Shown here one piece after another: positions 1 to 7,218 of a stretch of DNA of 64,000 nucleotides (position 1 is the stretch's first letter; the number at the start of each line of letters is the position of its first letter). The notes beneath the pieces are model-generated. The model ran no database searches. It was not told the origin of the DNA and saw nothing but the letters and a program-made list of their open reading frames with translations. Source of the DNA: an uncultured Oscillibacter sp. (GTDB lineage Bacteria > Bacillota > Clostridia > Oscillospirales > Oscillospiraceae); the NCBI GenBank assembly GCA_934574045.1, contig CAKTMK010000004.1, forward strand, positions 20,117 to 84,116. The letters run 5' to 3'. Both the position numbers and the translations under genes were made by a program.

Positions 1-30
1 AAAGCCGTAAGACGGTAAGGAGGAATTTTC

Positions 31-363
31 ATGGCTGTGAAACAGACCGCGGGGCGGGATGCGCTGGGCGGGTTTGCCCCGAAGTTCGCGGAGCTGAACG
101 ACGACGTGCTGTTCGGTCAGGTGTGGAGCCGGGAGGACAAGCTCTCGCTCCGGGACCGTTCGCTGGTGACGGTGGTGGCCCTGATGGCCCAGGGGCTGAC
201 GGACGAGAGCTTCCGCTATCATCTGCTCAGCGCCAAAAAGAACGGCATCACAAAAGACGAGATCGCGGAGATCGTCACCCATGCCGCGTTTTACTGCGGC
301 TGGCCCAAGACGTGGGCGGTGTTCCGCATGGCGAAGGAGATCTGGAAGGAGGAGGAAGCATGA
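31..363 (+). CDS. carboxymuconolactone decarboxylase family protein
   Basis: A 110-residue protein matching the small all-helical CMD/AhpD-like fold. The C-terminal stretch ITKDEIAEIVTHAAFYCGWPK has the H-x-x-x-Y-x-G-x-P pattern of gamma-carboxymuconolactone decarboxylases rather than the CxxC pair of AhpD peroxidases; only one Cys is present. SD AAGGAGGA at 17-24 supports the start. Its stop overlaps the next start (ATGA at 360-363), so it is translationally coupled to the aldo/keto reductase. The substrate is unknown; such pairs are common in anaerobe redox loci. The promoter lies left of the window. Confidence 0.85.
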   Translation: MAVKQTAGRDALGGFAPKFAELNDDVLFGQVWSREDKLSLRDRSLVTVVALMAQGLTDESFRYHLLSAKKNGITKDEIAEIVTHAAFYCGWPKTWAVFRMAKEIWKEEEA

Positions 364-1229
364 TCCTGAAGGAGACGTATACGCTGGCCGGGGGCGCAAA
401 GCTGCCCAAGCTGGGGCTTGGCACCTGGTTCATTGACGACGGTAAGGCGGCGGAGGGGGTCCGCGCGGCGGTGGAGCTGGGCTACCGGTTCCTCGACACC
501 GCGCAGGCCTACGGCAACGAGCGGGGCGTGGGCGAGGGCGTGCGCACCTGCGGTCTGCCCCGGGAGGAGCTGTTCGTCGCCAGCAAGGTGGCGGCGGAGC
601 ACAAGTCCTATGACGCGGCGGCGAAGTCCATCGACGAGACGCTGGAAAAAATGGGGCTTTCCTATCTGGACCAGATGATGATTCACTCCCCCCAGCCGTG
701 GGCGGAATTCCGGGCGGAGAAGCGGTATTTTGAGGAGAACCGGGAGGTCTGGCGGGCGCTGGAGGACGCGCAGGCGGCGGGGAAGGTCCGTGTCATCGGT
801 GTGTCCAACTTCCTGCAGGACGATCTGGAGAGCCTGCTGCCCGCCTGCCGCGTGCGGCCCATGGTCAACCAGATCCTTCTGCACATCGGCCGTACCGACC
901 AGACGCTTCTGGACTTCTGCGAAGCGCAGGAGATCCGGGTGGAGGCGTATTCTCCCATCGCCCACGGCGAGGCGCTGAAGAACCCCGCCATTTCCAAAAT
1001 GGCGGAGAAGTACGGCGTGACCGCTCCGCAGCTGTGCATCCGGTATGTGATCCAGCTTGGCGCGGCGGCTCTGCCCAAGACCGCCGACCCGGACCATATG
1101 CGGGGGAACGCGGACATGGATTTCACGATTTCCGACGCGGATATGCAGACGCTTTCGAGCATGGAGCGGATGCGGGATTACGGGGAATTCAATATCTTCC
1201 CGGTGTTCAGCGGCAAGCCGCTGGCGTAA
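360..1229 (+). CDS. aldo/keto reductase
   Basis: A 289-residue NAD(P)H-dependent oxidoreductase of the AKR superfamily (TIM barrel). Visible family signatures are GYRFLDTAQAYGNE (catalytic Asp and Tyr), VASKVA (catalytic Lys) and MIHSPQPW (catalytic His), followed by IGVSNF and the cofactor-loop region ALPKTADPDHMRGN. The length is normal. The start is the ATG overlapping the CMD stop, with GGAGGAGGA just upstream inside the first gene. The physiological carbonyl substrate cannot be read from sequence. A strong GC hairpin follows. Confidence 0.9.
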   Translation: MILKETYTLAGGAKLPKLGLGTWFIDDGKAAEGVRAAVELGYRFLDTAQAYGNERGVGEGVRTCGLPREELFVASKVAAEHKSYDAAAKSIDETLEKMGLSYLDQMMIHSPQPWAEFRAEKRYFEENREVWRALEDAQAAGKVRVIGVSNFLQDDLESLLPACRVRPMVNQILLHIGRTDQTLLDFCEAQEIRVEAYSPIAHGEALKNPAISKMAEKYGVTAPQLCIRYVIQLGAAALPKTADPDHMRGNADMDFTISDADMQTLSSMERMRDYGEFNIFPVFSGKPLA

Positions 1230-1244
1230 GGGAAACGGAAACAC

Positions 1245-1281
1245 GCCGGGGGCGCCGTCCAACTTGGACGGCGCCCCCGGC
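1245..1281. terminator. GC hairpin between the AKR gene and the CRISPR array
   Basis: Perfect 16-bp inverted repeat, arms 1245-1260 and 1266-1281, loop AACTT. There is no T-tract on either side, so intrinsic termination is uncertain. It sits where both the AKR transcript (+) and a minus-strand array transcript would end. Confidence 0.6.
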
Positions 1282-1315
1282 GCATCAGCTCACGGAAGAT
1301 GGAGGTGTTGTAGTG

Positions 1316-2419
1316 ATTTCGATCCACGCGCCCTGCGGGGCGCGACAGGTGTGAATGAAATTATTTCCGTCCCAGTCAAAATTTCAATCCACGCGCCCCG
1401 TGAGGGGCGCGACCCCGCCAAGTTCGAGGCCATCAAGAGCATCATTGCATTTCAATCCACGCGCCCCGCGAGGCGCGACCGCCAATAGCTGAGCGGCCTT
1501 TGTTGGTTGCGTTATTTCGATCCACGCGCCCCGCGAGGGGCGCGACTGCGCCGAGGTCGGCAGGCCCAACGATCCGGGCGCTATTTCAATCCACGCGCCC
1601 CGCGAGGGGCGCGACGTGGGCGTGTTTGCCAAGGGATACCTCCCGGTAGAATTTCAATCCACGCGCCCCGCGAGGGGCGCGACTCCAGATTTGCCGCCCA
1701 CAGATCTTTGATTACCGGATTTCAATCCACGCGCCCCGCGAGGGGCGCGACTTTTCCGTGGGCCGCGCGAAATTATAGACCAGCAATTTCAATCCACGCA
1801 CCCTGCGGGGCGCGACGCAAGCATCCTGAAAATCAAGGAGTTTCTGGGGCTATTTCAATCCACGCGCCCCGCGAGGGGCGCGACCGGATTGGACTGAGAA
1901 ACATGGAGAATCCATGGAAATTTCAATCCACGCGCCCCGTGAGGGGCGCGACCCGCCGTACCGGCCTTAATGTAGATCTCAAAGGATTTCAATCCACGCG
2001 CCCCGTGAGGGGCGCGACTGCCACCCATAAGAACAAGTCTAAAAAGCAACGTATTTCAATCCACGCGCCCCGTGAGGGGCGCGACCGTTTCACAATATCG
2101 TCATAATGCGGTTTTACGCATTTCAATCCACGCGCCCCGTGAGGGGCGCGACCGCTTCGCGCATCGATCTGAAGCTCGTAATTGTAATTTCAATCCACGC
2201 GCCCCGTGAGGGGCGCGACGGCAAGACCCACAAAGCCGTGGCGTAACGACAGTATTTCAATCCACGCGCCCCGTGAGGGGCGCGACGATCTGCGCCCGGA
2301 CGCCCGTGCGCGGGTCGGGATTTCAATCCACGCGCCCCGTGAGGGGCGCGACCTCGTCGCGTCTGGTGTCAATTTTGCCATGATGTATTTCAATCCACGC
2401 GCCCCGTGAGGGGCGCGAC
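1316..2419 (-). CRISPR. type I-C-like CRISPR array, 17 repeats and 16 spacers, no adjacent cas genes
   Basis: Repeats start at 1316, 1381, 1449, 1514, 1583, 1651, 1719, 1786, 1852, 1920, 1986, 2053, 2120, 2187, 2254, 2320 and 2387. Most are 33 bp; repeats 1, 3 and 8 are 31 bp. Spacers are 33-36 bp. Read on the minus strand the repeat begins GTCGCGCCCC and ends GTGGATTGAAAT, the type I-C (Dvulg) pattern with a GC-rich palindrome. Repeats 10-17 (and 2) carry loop GTGA. Repeats 4-7 and 9 carry GCGA. Repeats 1 and 8 have the shortened loop TGCG. Degeneracy at the low-coordinate end and uniformity at the high end place the leader near 2420, so transcription should be on the minus strand. No cas gene lies in the window; clostripain occupies the place where cas2 would be. 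Confidence 0.97.
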
Positions 2420-2600
2420 AGCAAACCTGCACAAAAAAGTGGTGCGGTTTGCAAAAAACATACAAGACCGCCCGCACATACCCAGCGGACCGCTCTGCAC
2501 CGGGCGGCGTGCCGAGAAGATTACCACAAACACTGTGGTCTGCGCGGTGCGAACCCGCTGGGAAAACCTGCACGCTTTCGCTTCGCACGCAGGGCAGAAT
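2420..2600 (-). promoter_or_regulatory. probable CRISPR leader
   Basis: Non-coding sequence abutting the uniform end of the array. It holds an A/T-rich stem-loop directly beside the first repeat: arms 2421-2432 and 2442-2452, one bulged base. Further out is a 7-bp inverted repeat GTGCGAA/TTCGCAC (minus reading; 2582-2588 and 2547-2553), a feature I recall from type I-C leaders between cas2 and the array. No ORF here resembles Cas2. Confidence 0.6.
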
Positions 2601-2668
2601 GTCCCTCCGGCGAAGCGCCGCTTCCCGCCGGGATGCCTGCCGGAAAGGGGGGCTGCTTCTTAATATGA

Positions 2669-2697
2669 ATAGTATATCAGCCCGCGGAAAATGGCAA
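2669..2697 (-). promoter_or_regulatory. candidate minus-strand promoter toward the CRISPR array
   Basis: On the minus strand TTGCCA (2692-2697) and TACTAT (2669-2674) are 17 bp apart; an overlapping TATACT gives 15 bp. It would start transcription about 240 nt before the first repeat. Only a modest consensus match. Confidence 0.35.
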
Positions 2698-2748
2698 GGG
2701 AAAATTTGGATAGGCGGCGGCCGTGCGGTGGAATTTTCCAGTCCGGTC

Positions 2749-2777
2749 TTGCAAATCCAACAAAAATCAGTTATGAT
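2749..2777 (+). promoter_or_regulatory. promoter of the clostripain operon
   Basis: TTGCAA at 2749-2754, 17-bp spacer, TATGAT at 2772-2777. A second TATAAT at 2784-2789 lacks a well-placed -35. Transcription would begin about 35 nt before the clostripain start. Confidence 0.65.
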
Positions 2778-2821
2778 AAAAAATATAATGTTATGAAATT
2801 TTACCACTTAGGGGAAATGAT

Positions 2822-4291
2822 ATGGGTAAACTATTGGGAAGCCTTGCGCTGGTCCTCGCGGCGCTGTTTGTGCTGGTGCTTCTTCTGCCGGACGATGAGG
2901 AGCCGGCTGACCCGCCGCAGTCCTCCGCCGTGCAGACGGAGCAGCTGAGCGCGGTGTCCTTTCCGGAGGACATGGTGCGGGAGAAGCAGACCGTCCTGCG
3001 GGGCGGGGGAGAGGACACGGTCACGGTCCTGATTTACATGAACGGCTCCGATCTGGAGTCGGATGGCGCCGGAGCGACGGCGGATCTGTGCGAGATGCTG
3101 GAGGCGGACATCAGCGATCAGGTGAATGTGCTGGTGGAGACGCTGGGCACGCGGCGCTGGTCGAAAAAACTGGGCATCGCCGCGGACCGTTCGCAGCGCT
3201 ACCGCGCGGCGGACGGAAAGCTCACGCTGGTGGACGATTCACTGGGCCAGCTGGACGCCACCGCGCCGGAGACGCTGACGGACTTTATCCGCTGGGGCGC
3301 GGCCAATTACCCGGCGGACCGCTACTTCCTCCTGTTCTGGGACCACGGGGCGGGGCCGGTATACGGCTTCGGCTACGATGAGCACCAGCCCGAGGACGCG
3401 GAGCTGACGGTGGACGAGATCCAGACGGCGGTAAAGGACGGCGGCGTGTACTTCGACGTGATCGGCATGGACTGCTGCATCATGTCCTCGCTGGAGCTTT
3501 GCTGCGCGCTGTACAATTACTGCGATTACATGATCCTCTCCGAGGATTTTGAGTCGCAGTATGGCTGGGAATATACCGGCTGGCTGAACGCGCTGTCAGA
3601 AAACACCTCCATTCCCACGCCGGAGCTGGGCCGCATTCTGGTGGACGACATGGTGGAGGACAACGAGCGGCGGGACGGCGGCTCGTCCACGCTGGCGCTG
3701 ATCGACGAATCGTACATGAAAGTGCTGTACACGGCGTGGGTGGACTTTGCCTACGCCAACGAGGACGCGCTGCTGGGCAAGAACTACAGCATGCCCGTCC
3801 GGGGCGGACGGCGCGCCCATCCCCGGCTGCGGATGGTGCGGGACGCTTCCAGTATGGCGGACTATTACATCACGGACATCATGGCGGTGGCGCAGAACAT
3901 TGCCTCGCCGGAGGCGGAGGCGCTCTCCGCCGCGGTGAGTCTTGCGGTGAACTACTTCAACTGCTCGTATGACGAGATCGGCATGACGGGCCTGTCCGTC
4001 ACGCTGCCATACGGCGACGAGGACTTTTACGATGCGCTTACCCGCGTGTTCACCGGCGCGGGCCTTGACGGGGATTATGTGACGTGGCTGGGGAAATTCA
4101 CCGACGGCTGCGACAGCTATTACGACTACGACCCGTGGTACGAGGAGGACTGGCAGGGCTGGGACGATTACGAGGACGATTTCGACTGGCTGGACTGGCT
4201 GTTCTTTGACGACGAGGACTATTGGGAGGATGATGACTGGGACGACTGGGACTGCTGGGAGTACGACTGGGACGACGGCTGCTACGCCTGA
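2822..4291 (+). CDS. clostripain-like cysteine protease (peptidase C11) with Asp/Trp/Tyr-rich C-terminal tail
   Basis: A 489-residue surface or secreted endopeptidase. An N-terminal hydrophobic segment (about 4-22) acts as signal or anchor. The peptidase core has the C11 catalytic pair: His175 in WDHGAG and Cys219 in MDCCIMS. Residues 430-489 form an extreme tail: of 60 residues, 28 are Asp or Glu and 21 are Trp, Tyr or Phe, with no Lys or Arg. This tail is not part of the core fold; it might bind metal, a carbohydrate or the wall, but no function is known. SD AGGGG lies 7-8 bases before the ATG. It starts a three-gene unit with a membrane protein and a lipoprotein. Confidence 0.88.
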   Translation: MGKLLGSLALVLAALFVLVLLLPDDEEPADPPQSSAVQTEQLSAVSFPEDMVREKQTVLRGGGEDTVTVLIYMNGSDLESDGAGATADLCEMLEADISDQVNVLVETLGTRRWSKKLGIAADRSQRYRAADGKLTLVDDSLGQLDATAPETLTDFIRWGAANYPADRYFLLFWDHGAGPVYGFGYDEHQPEDAELTVDEIQTAVKDGGVYFDVIGMDCCIMSSLELCCALYNYCDYMILSEDFESQYGWEYTGWLNALSENTSIPTPELGRILVDDMVEDNERRDGGSSTLALIDESYMKVLYTAWVDFAYANEDALLGKNYSMPVRGGRRAHPRLRMVRDASSMADYYITDIMAVAQNIASPEAEALSAAVSLAVNYFNCSYDEIGMTGLSVTLPYGDEDFYDALTRVFTGAGLDGDYVTWLGKFTDGCDSYYDYDPWYEEDWQGWDDYEDDFDWLDWLFFDDEDYWEDDDWDDWDCWEYDWDDGCYA

Positions 4292-4329
4292 CGGCGGAGC
4301 AAAATTCAAGTGTGAAGCGGGAGGAAGAA

Positions 4330-5754
4330 ATGAAACTGGTGTTTAAGCTGCTGGCGGCAGCCTGTCTGCTGCTGGGACTGGCGGGCACCGTGATCGATCT
4401 GGTCGAGGGGAACTTCGGCGAGGATACGGTCACGGTCCTGATCGTGGCCGTGCTGGCCGCGGGAGTGTTCGGCTACCTTGCGTGGCTGTGGCGGGGCAAG
4501 TCGCCGGTCAAGCGGGCGGCGGAGCAGGCCGGACAGATCGCCGAGGACCTTCGGAGCAGACGGGAAGAGGAGCGGAAGATGTCCGCCGTGCTGAAGCGGC
4601 GCATGTGGAAGTACCGCATCGCGGGCGGCGCGCTGGTGGTGCTTGCGGTCTGGATGTTCATGAACTGGGCACACAGCAATCTGCGCATCGGGCTGACCAC
4701 GGTGGTCCTGATCGCGGGCCTCGCCGTGTGGGCGCTCGGCTCTCCGGGCGATTACAACGCCTCCACGGATATGATGACCATGATCGGGATGGACCGTCCG
4801 CGGAAGCTGGAGGAATTTTACGAGGCGTTCAAATCCGTCAAGACGCCCTTCGGCTCCGGCTGGCTGGGCCGCTTCTCCACCATGAAGCAGCCTGCCCTGA
4901 TCTTCGGGCCGAACTACCGGGGCGACTATCTTTACTTCTGGCTGGGCAGCAAGGGGAATATCGGCTACCTCGGCTATCTGAACTACTCCATGTTCAAGGA
5001 GATGGAGAAGGGCGACCCGAAAGGCCCCATCGGGACGGTCAGCGGCCGTTTTCTGGACGGGATCATCAAGGAGCGCATCAACGAGCCGCTCTACCCGGCG
5101 CAGGAGCCGGGAGCGGATCTGGCCGGCCACCTGTGCTACAGCTCGGACGCGCTGATGTTCCAGCAGCAGCTCAAGGACTGCATCGACCAGTTCGCCAAGA
5201 CCGGGCATGTGCCGCCCATCCGGGAGAGCCTGCCCTCTCAGGTCTATACCTTCACCGAGCAGTTCAAGCTCACAGGCCAGCGCTTTGAGGTGATGAACGC
5301 GGAAAAGCAGCCGGTCCTGCGCGTGGAGGGCACCGTGCCGCTGATGACGCTGCGGGTGCTGGACACGAAGGACGAGGAGATCTTCCGCATGACCAAGGAG
5401 ATCGGCCACGCGCTGGCGACTTACCGCTTCTATTACAAGGGCGAGCCTTATGGCACGCTGGAAAAGCAGTTCACGCTGATCCGGGATAAGTTCGCCATGG
5501 ACGTGACCGAGGGCCGTCTGGAGCTGAGGGAGTACGCCGGGACCATCGGACACGACTTCTCCGTCACGCTCAACGGAAGAATGCTGGGCGCGATCATGGA
5601 CAACATGGACATCACGATCGGAAACCTTGTGTTCGACAACTCGTTCCTGATCGTGTATGAGGAGAAGTATCTGCCGCTGCTGACGGCCATGGCCGTGATG
5701 GTGGCCAGAGAGCTGGCCCGGGACGAGGACGGCGGAGTGAGCAACCGGATATAA
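4330..5754 (+). CDS. membrane protein with LURP-one-like C-terminal domain
   Basis: A 474-residue protein with four predicted membrane segments in the first about 145 residues (two near the N-terminus, then YRIAGGALVVLAVWMF and LRIGLTTVVLIAGLAVWAL). A soluble region follows. The last about 170 residues resemble the LURP-one-related/YxjI (tubby-like) barrel: short beta strands of the type PLMTLRVLDTKDEEIFRMTKE and YKGEPYGTLEKQFTLIRDKF, ending in a hydrophobic helix. The start at 4330 is preferred over an in-frame GTG at 4312 because GGGAGGAAG (4319-4327) sits just before it. The gap to clostripain is 38 bp, so co-transcription is likely. Role unknown. Confidence 0.65.
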   Translation: MKLVFKLLAAACLLLGLAGTVIDLVEGNFGEDTVTVLIVAVLAAGVFGYLAWLWRGKSPVKRAAEQAGQIAEDLRSRREEERKMSAVLKRRMWKYRIAGGALVVLAVWMFMNWAHSNLRIGLTTVVLIAGLAVWALGSPGDYNASTDMMTMIGMDRPRKLEEFYEAFKSVKTPFGSGWLGRFSTMKQPALIFGPNYRGDYLYFWLGSKGNIGYLGYLNYSMFKEMEKGDPKGPIGTVSGRFLDGIIKERINEPLYPAQEPGADLAGHLCYSSDALMFQQQLKDCIDQFAKTGHVPPIRESLPSQVYTFTEQFKLTGQRFEVMNAEKQPVLRVEGTVPLMTLRVLDTKDEEIFRMTKEIGHALATYRFYYKGEPYGTLEKQFTLIRDKFAMDVTEGRLELREYAGTIGHDFSVTLNGRMLGAIMDNMDITIGNLVFDNSFLIVYEEKYLPLLTAMAVMVARELARDEDGGVSNRI

Positions 5755-5798
5755 GCGCCGCGCCGGACGGCGAGAGATCAAAGCTGTGGAGGAAAAAG

Positions 5799-6473
5799 AT
5801 GAACAAGAAACGGTATGTCCAGGCGCTGGCGGGCGCCATGAGCCTGCTCCTGCTGGGCGGATGCGGCACGGTGACCAGCGTGGACCCTTCCGAAAACGCC
5901 GCTGTGAAGGCGCTGGAGAGCGCCTCGGTCGTGACCTTTGGAGGCGACCTGTCCGAGGCATATCAGTACGGAAAGATCTTTGCCGGAGATCAGGACTGCG
6001 CCCGTCTGACGGAGGAGGGCCTTCTGGACACCAAGTGGAACATCATGATAGACGGCGACCTGTGGTTTTACGCCAAGATCGTCACGGACCAGCCGATCAA
6101 CGAGGATTTTGACGACGTGGTCACCGGCTCGACCTACGGCTACTATGACGCCAGCGAGACCTGCCTTGGGTATACGCAGCTGCGGTGCATGACGCTTCCG
6201 GACGGAGAGCGGAACTTCTGCCTGACGTTCCTGACCCCGGAGGGGGAGTACAAGGATTACTACGCGGCGGAAGACGGCTCATGGGCCGCCGACTGGGACG
6301 ACAACGTCATTGCCCACGGCACGGCGGAGCGGATATTCCTCGGCGATTCCTGCGAGGTCAAGATCGAGATGGAAGAGGGCTGCGATGTGCAGATGGACTT
6401 TATGGATAAGCTGGGAATGTACATGTGGCTGTTCAAGGACCTGAGGGACGAGTACAAAATGCTGTATTCGTAA
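5799..6473 (+). CDS. hypothetical lipoprotein
   Basis: A 224-residue exported protein with a clear lipobox: MNKKRYVQALAGAMSLLLLGGC, Cys22 being the lipidated residue. The mature part is acidic and rich in aromatic residues (WNIMIDGDLWFYAKIV, YGYYDASETCLGYTQ) and I do not recognise a family. SD GGAGGAAAA precedes the ATG. It is last in the clostripain operon, 44 bp after the LURP-one-like gene, and ends before a bidirectional terminator. Position suggests a surface partner of the protease. Confidence 0.75.
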   Translation: MNKKRYVQALAGAMSLLLLGGCGTVTSVDPSENAAVKALESASVVTFGGDLSEAYQYGKIFAGDQDCARLTEEGLLDTKWNIMIDGDLWFYAKIVTDQPINEDFDDVVTGSTYGYYDASETCLGYTQLRCMTLPDGERNFCLTFLTPEGEYKDYYAAEDGSWAADWDDNVIAHGTAERIFLGDSCEVKIEMEEGCDVQMDFMDKLGMYMWLFKDLRDEYKMLYS

Positions 6474-6542
6474 GCGGCGCATTTCTCCGCGCGGGCGGCC
6501 GCCGCGGTTAGGAGCGCTCCCTGCGGCGAAAAGTGAAAAGGA

Positions 6543-6590
6543 CGGCGGGGCCGGGAAAGCATCCTTTCCCGGTCCCGCCGTTTCGCTGCG
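6543..6590. terminator. bidirectional terminator between convergent genes
   Basis: 17-bp arms 6543-6559 and 6564-6580 with one G/T mismatch and loop CATC. A T-rich run follows on both strands (short on plus, TCCTTTTCACTTTT on minus). It separates the lipoprotein (+) from the thioesterase (-). Confidence 0.8.
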
Positions 6591-6648
6591 CGCCGGGCCG
6601 CGGCTCACGCTGTGCGGCCCGGCCTGTTTTCTGCGTCCGGCGCGTTTG

Positions 6649-7050
6649 TCACGCGTCCAGCTTGGCGTTGCACTTGTTCAAAAAGCGCTCGTTGCTGATG
6701 ATGGCGCGGGTGTGGGTCCCCTTGCCGATGGGCCCCTTTTCGTCGCTGGCTTCCACGGCGAAGTCCACCATCTTCCCGTTGGCGGACACGCCGGTGACGG
6801 TGGCCGTGGCGGTGACGGTCATGCCGACGGGCGTGGGCGCATCGTGGCTCACGTCCAGATGGGTGCCGACGCTGCCCTGACCCTCCTCCAAGAACTGCTG
6901 GAGGCACTGGAGCGCGGCGTTTTCCATCATGCCCAGCATAAAGGGCGTTCCAAACACCGGCAGCGCGCCGGAGCCGACGGCGGCGGCGGTCAGCTCGTCG
7001 GTGACGGTCTTATGTACGGTGAAGGACGCGCCGATCTGTACAGTACTCAT
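6649..7050 (-). CDS. FlK-like hot-dog thioesterase
   Basis: A 133-residue single-domain hot-dog protein resembling fluoroacetyl-CoA thioesterase and its generic homologues in anaerobes. Visible features are the helix FGTPFMLGMMENAALQCL with the conserved Glu, and VGTHLDVSHDAPTPVGM with the catalytic-region His. The real substrate is probably a small acyl-CoA; fluoroacetyl-CoA is not implied. SD GAGGAA stands 6 bases before the ATG. Monocistronic, with its own promoter. Confidence 0.8.
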   Translation of the reverse strand: MSTVQIGASFTVHKTVTDELTAAAVGSGALPVFGTPFMLGMMENAALQCLQQFLEEGQGSVGTHLDVSHDAPTPVGMTVTATATVTGVSANGKMVDFAVEASDEKGPIGKGTHTRAIISNERFLNKCNAKLDA

Positions 7051-7142
7051 GGTGATTCCTCATTTCTTCGCGGGCGGACCCGCTGGATTTCCGCGCGTCT
7101 GCGCGGCACCGCCGGACGCACGGACGCGGCGGCTCTGGAGAT

Positions 7143-7171
7143 ATTATAGCGAATGGGGCGGGAGGATGCAA
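7143..7171 (-). promoter_or_regulatory. promoter of the thioesterase gene
   Basis: Minus strand: TTGCAT (7166-7171), 17-bp spacer, TATAAT (7143-7148). Its -35 lies in the T-rich tail of the potD terminator. Confidence 0.75.
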
Positions 7172-7212
7172 GAAAAATGAAAAGGGGACGGAGGGCCGCG
7201 GCCCTCCGTCCC
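7168..7212 (-). terminator. terminator of the potABCD operon
   Basis: Perfect 13-bp inverted repeat, arms 7185-7197 and 7200-7212, followed on the minus strand by CCTTTTCATTTTTC. Confidence 0.88.
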
Positions 7213-7218
7213 GTGCGG

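Noticed and set aside
291..1262. 323-residue minus-strand ORF opposite the aldo/keto reductase
   Set aside because: Antisense shadow of a GC-rich gene; low-complexity Arg/His/Leu/Val product without an SD.
1384..2807. Long open frames across the CRISPR array on both strands, including a 205-residue minus-strand frame reaching into the leader
   Set aside because: They translate the repeat itself over and over (RAPHGARGL or STRPVRGAT type) and the leader part has no Cas2-like sequence and no SD.
3596..5961. Long minus-strand ORFs opposite clostripain and the LURP-one-like gene
   Set aside because: Shadows of high-GC coding; the hydrophobic Val/Pro runs are the complement of the Asp/Trp codons.
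6649..7050. Specific fluoroacetyl-CoA detoxification role for the FlK-like thioesterase
   Set aside because: Generic FlK-like hot-dog proteins are widespread in anaerobes; no fluoro-metabolism gene is nearby.
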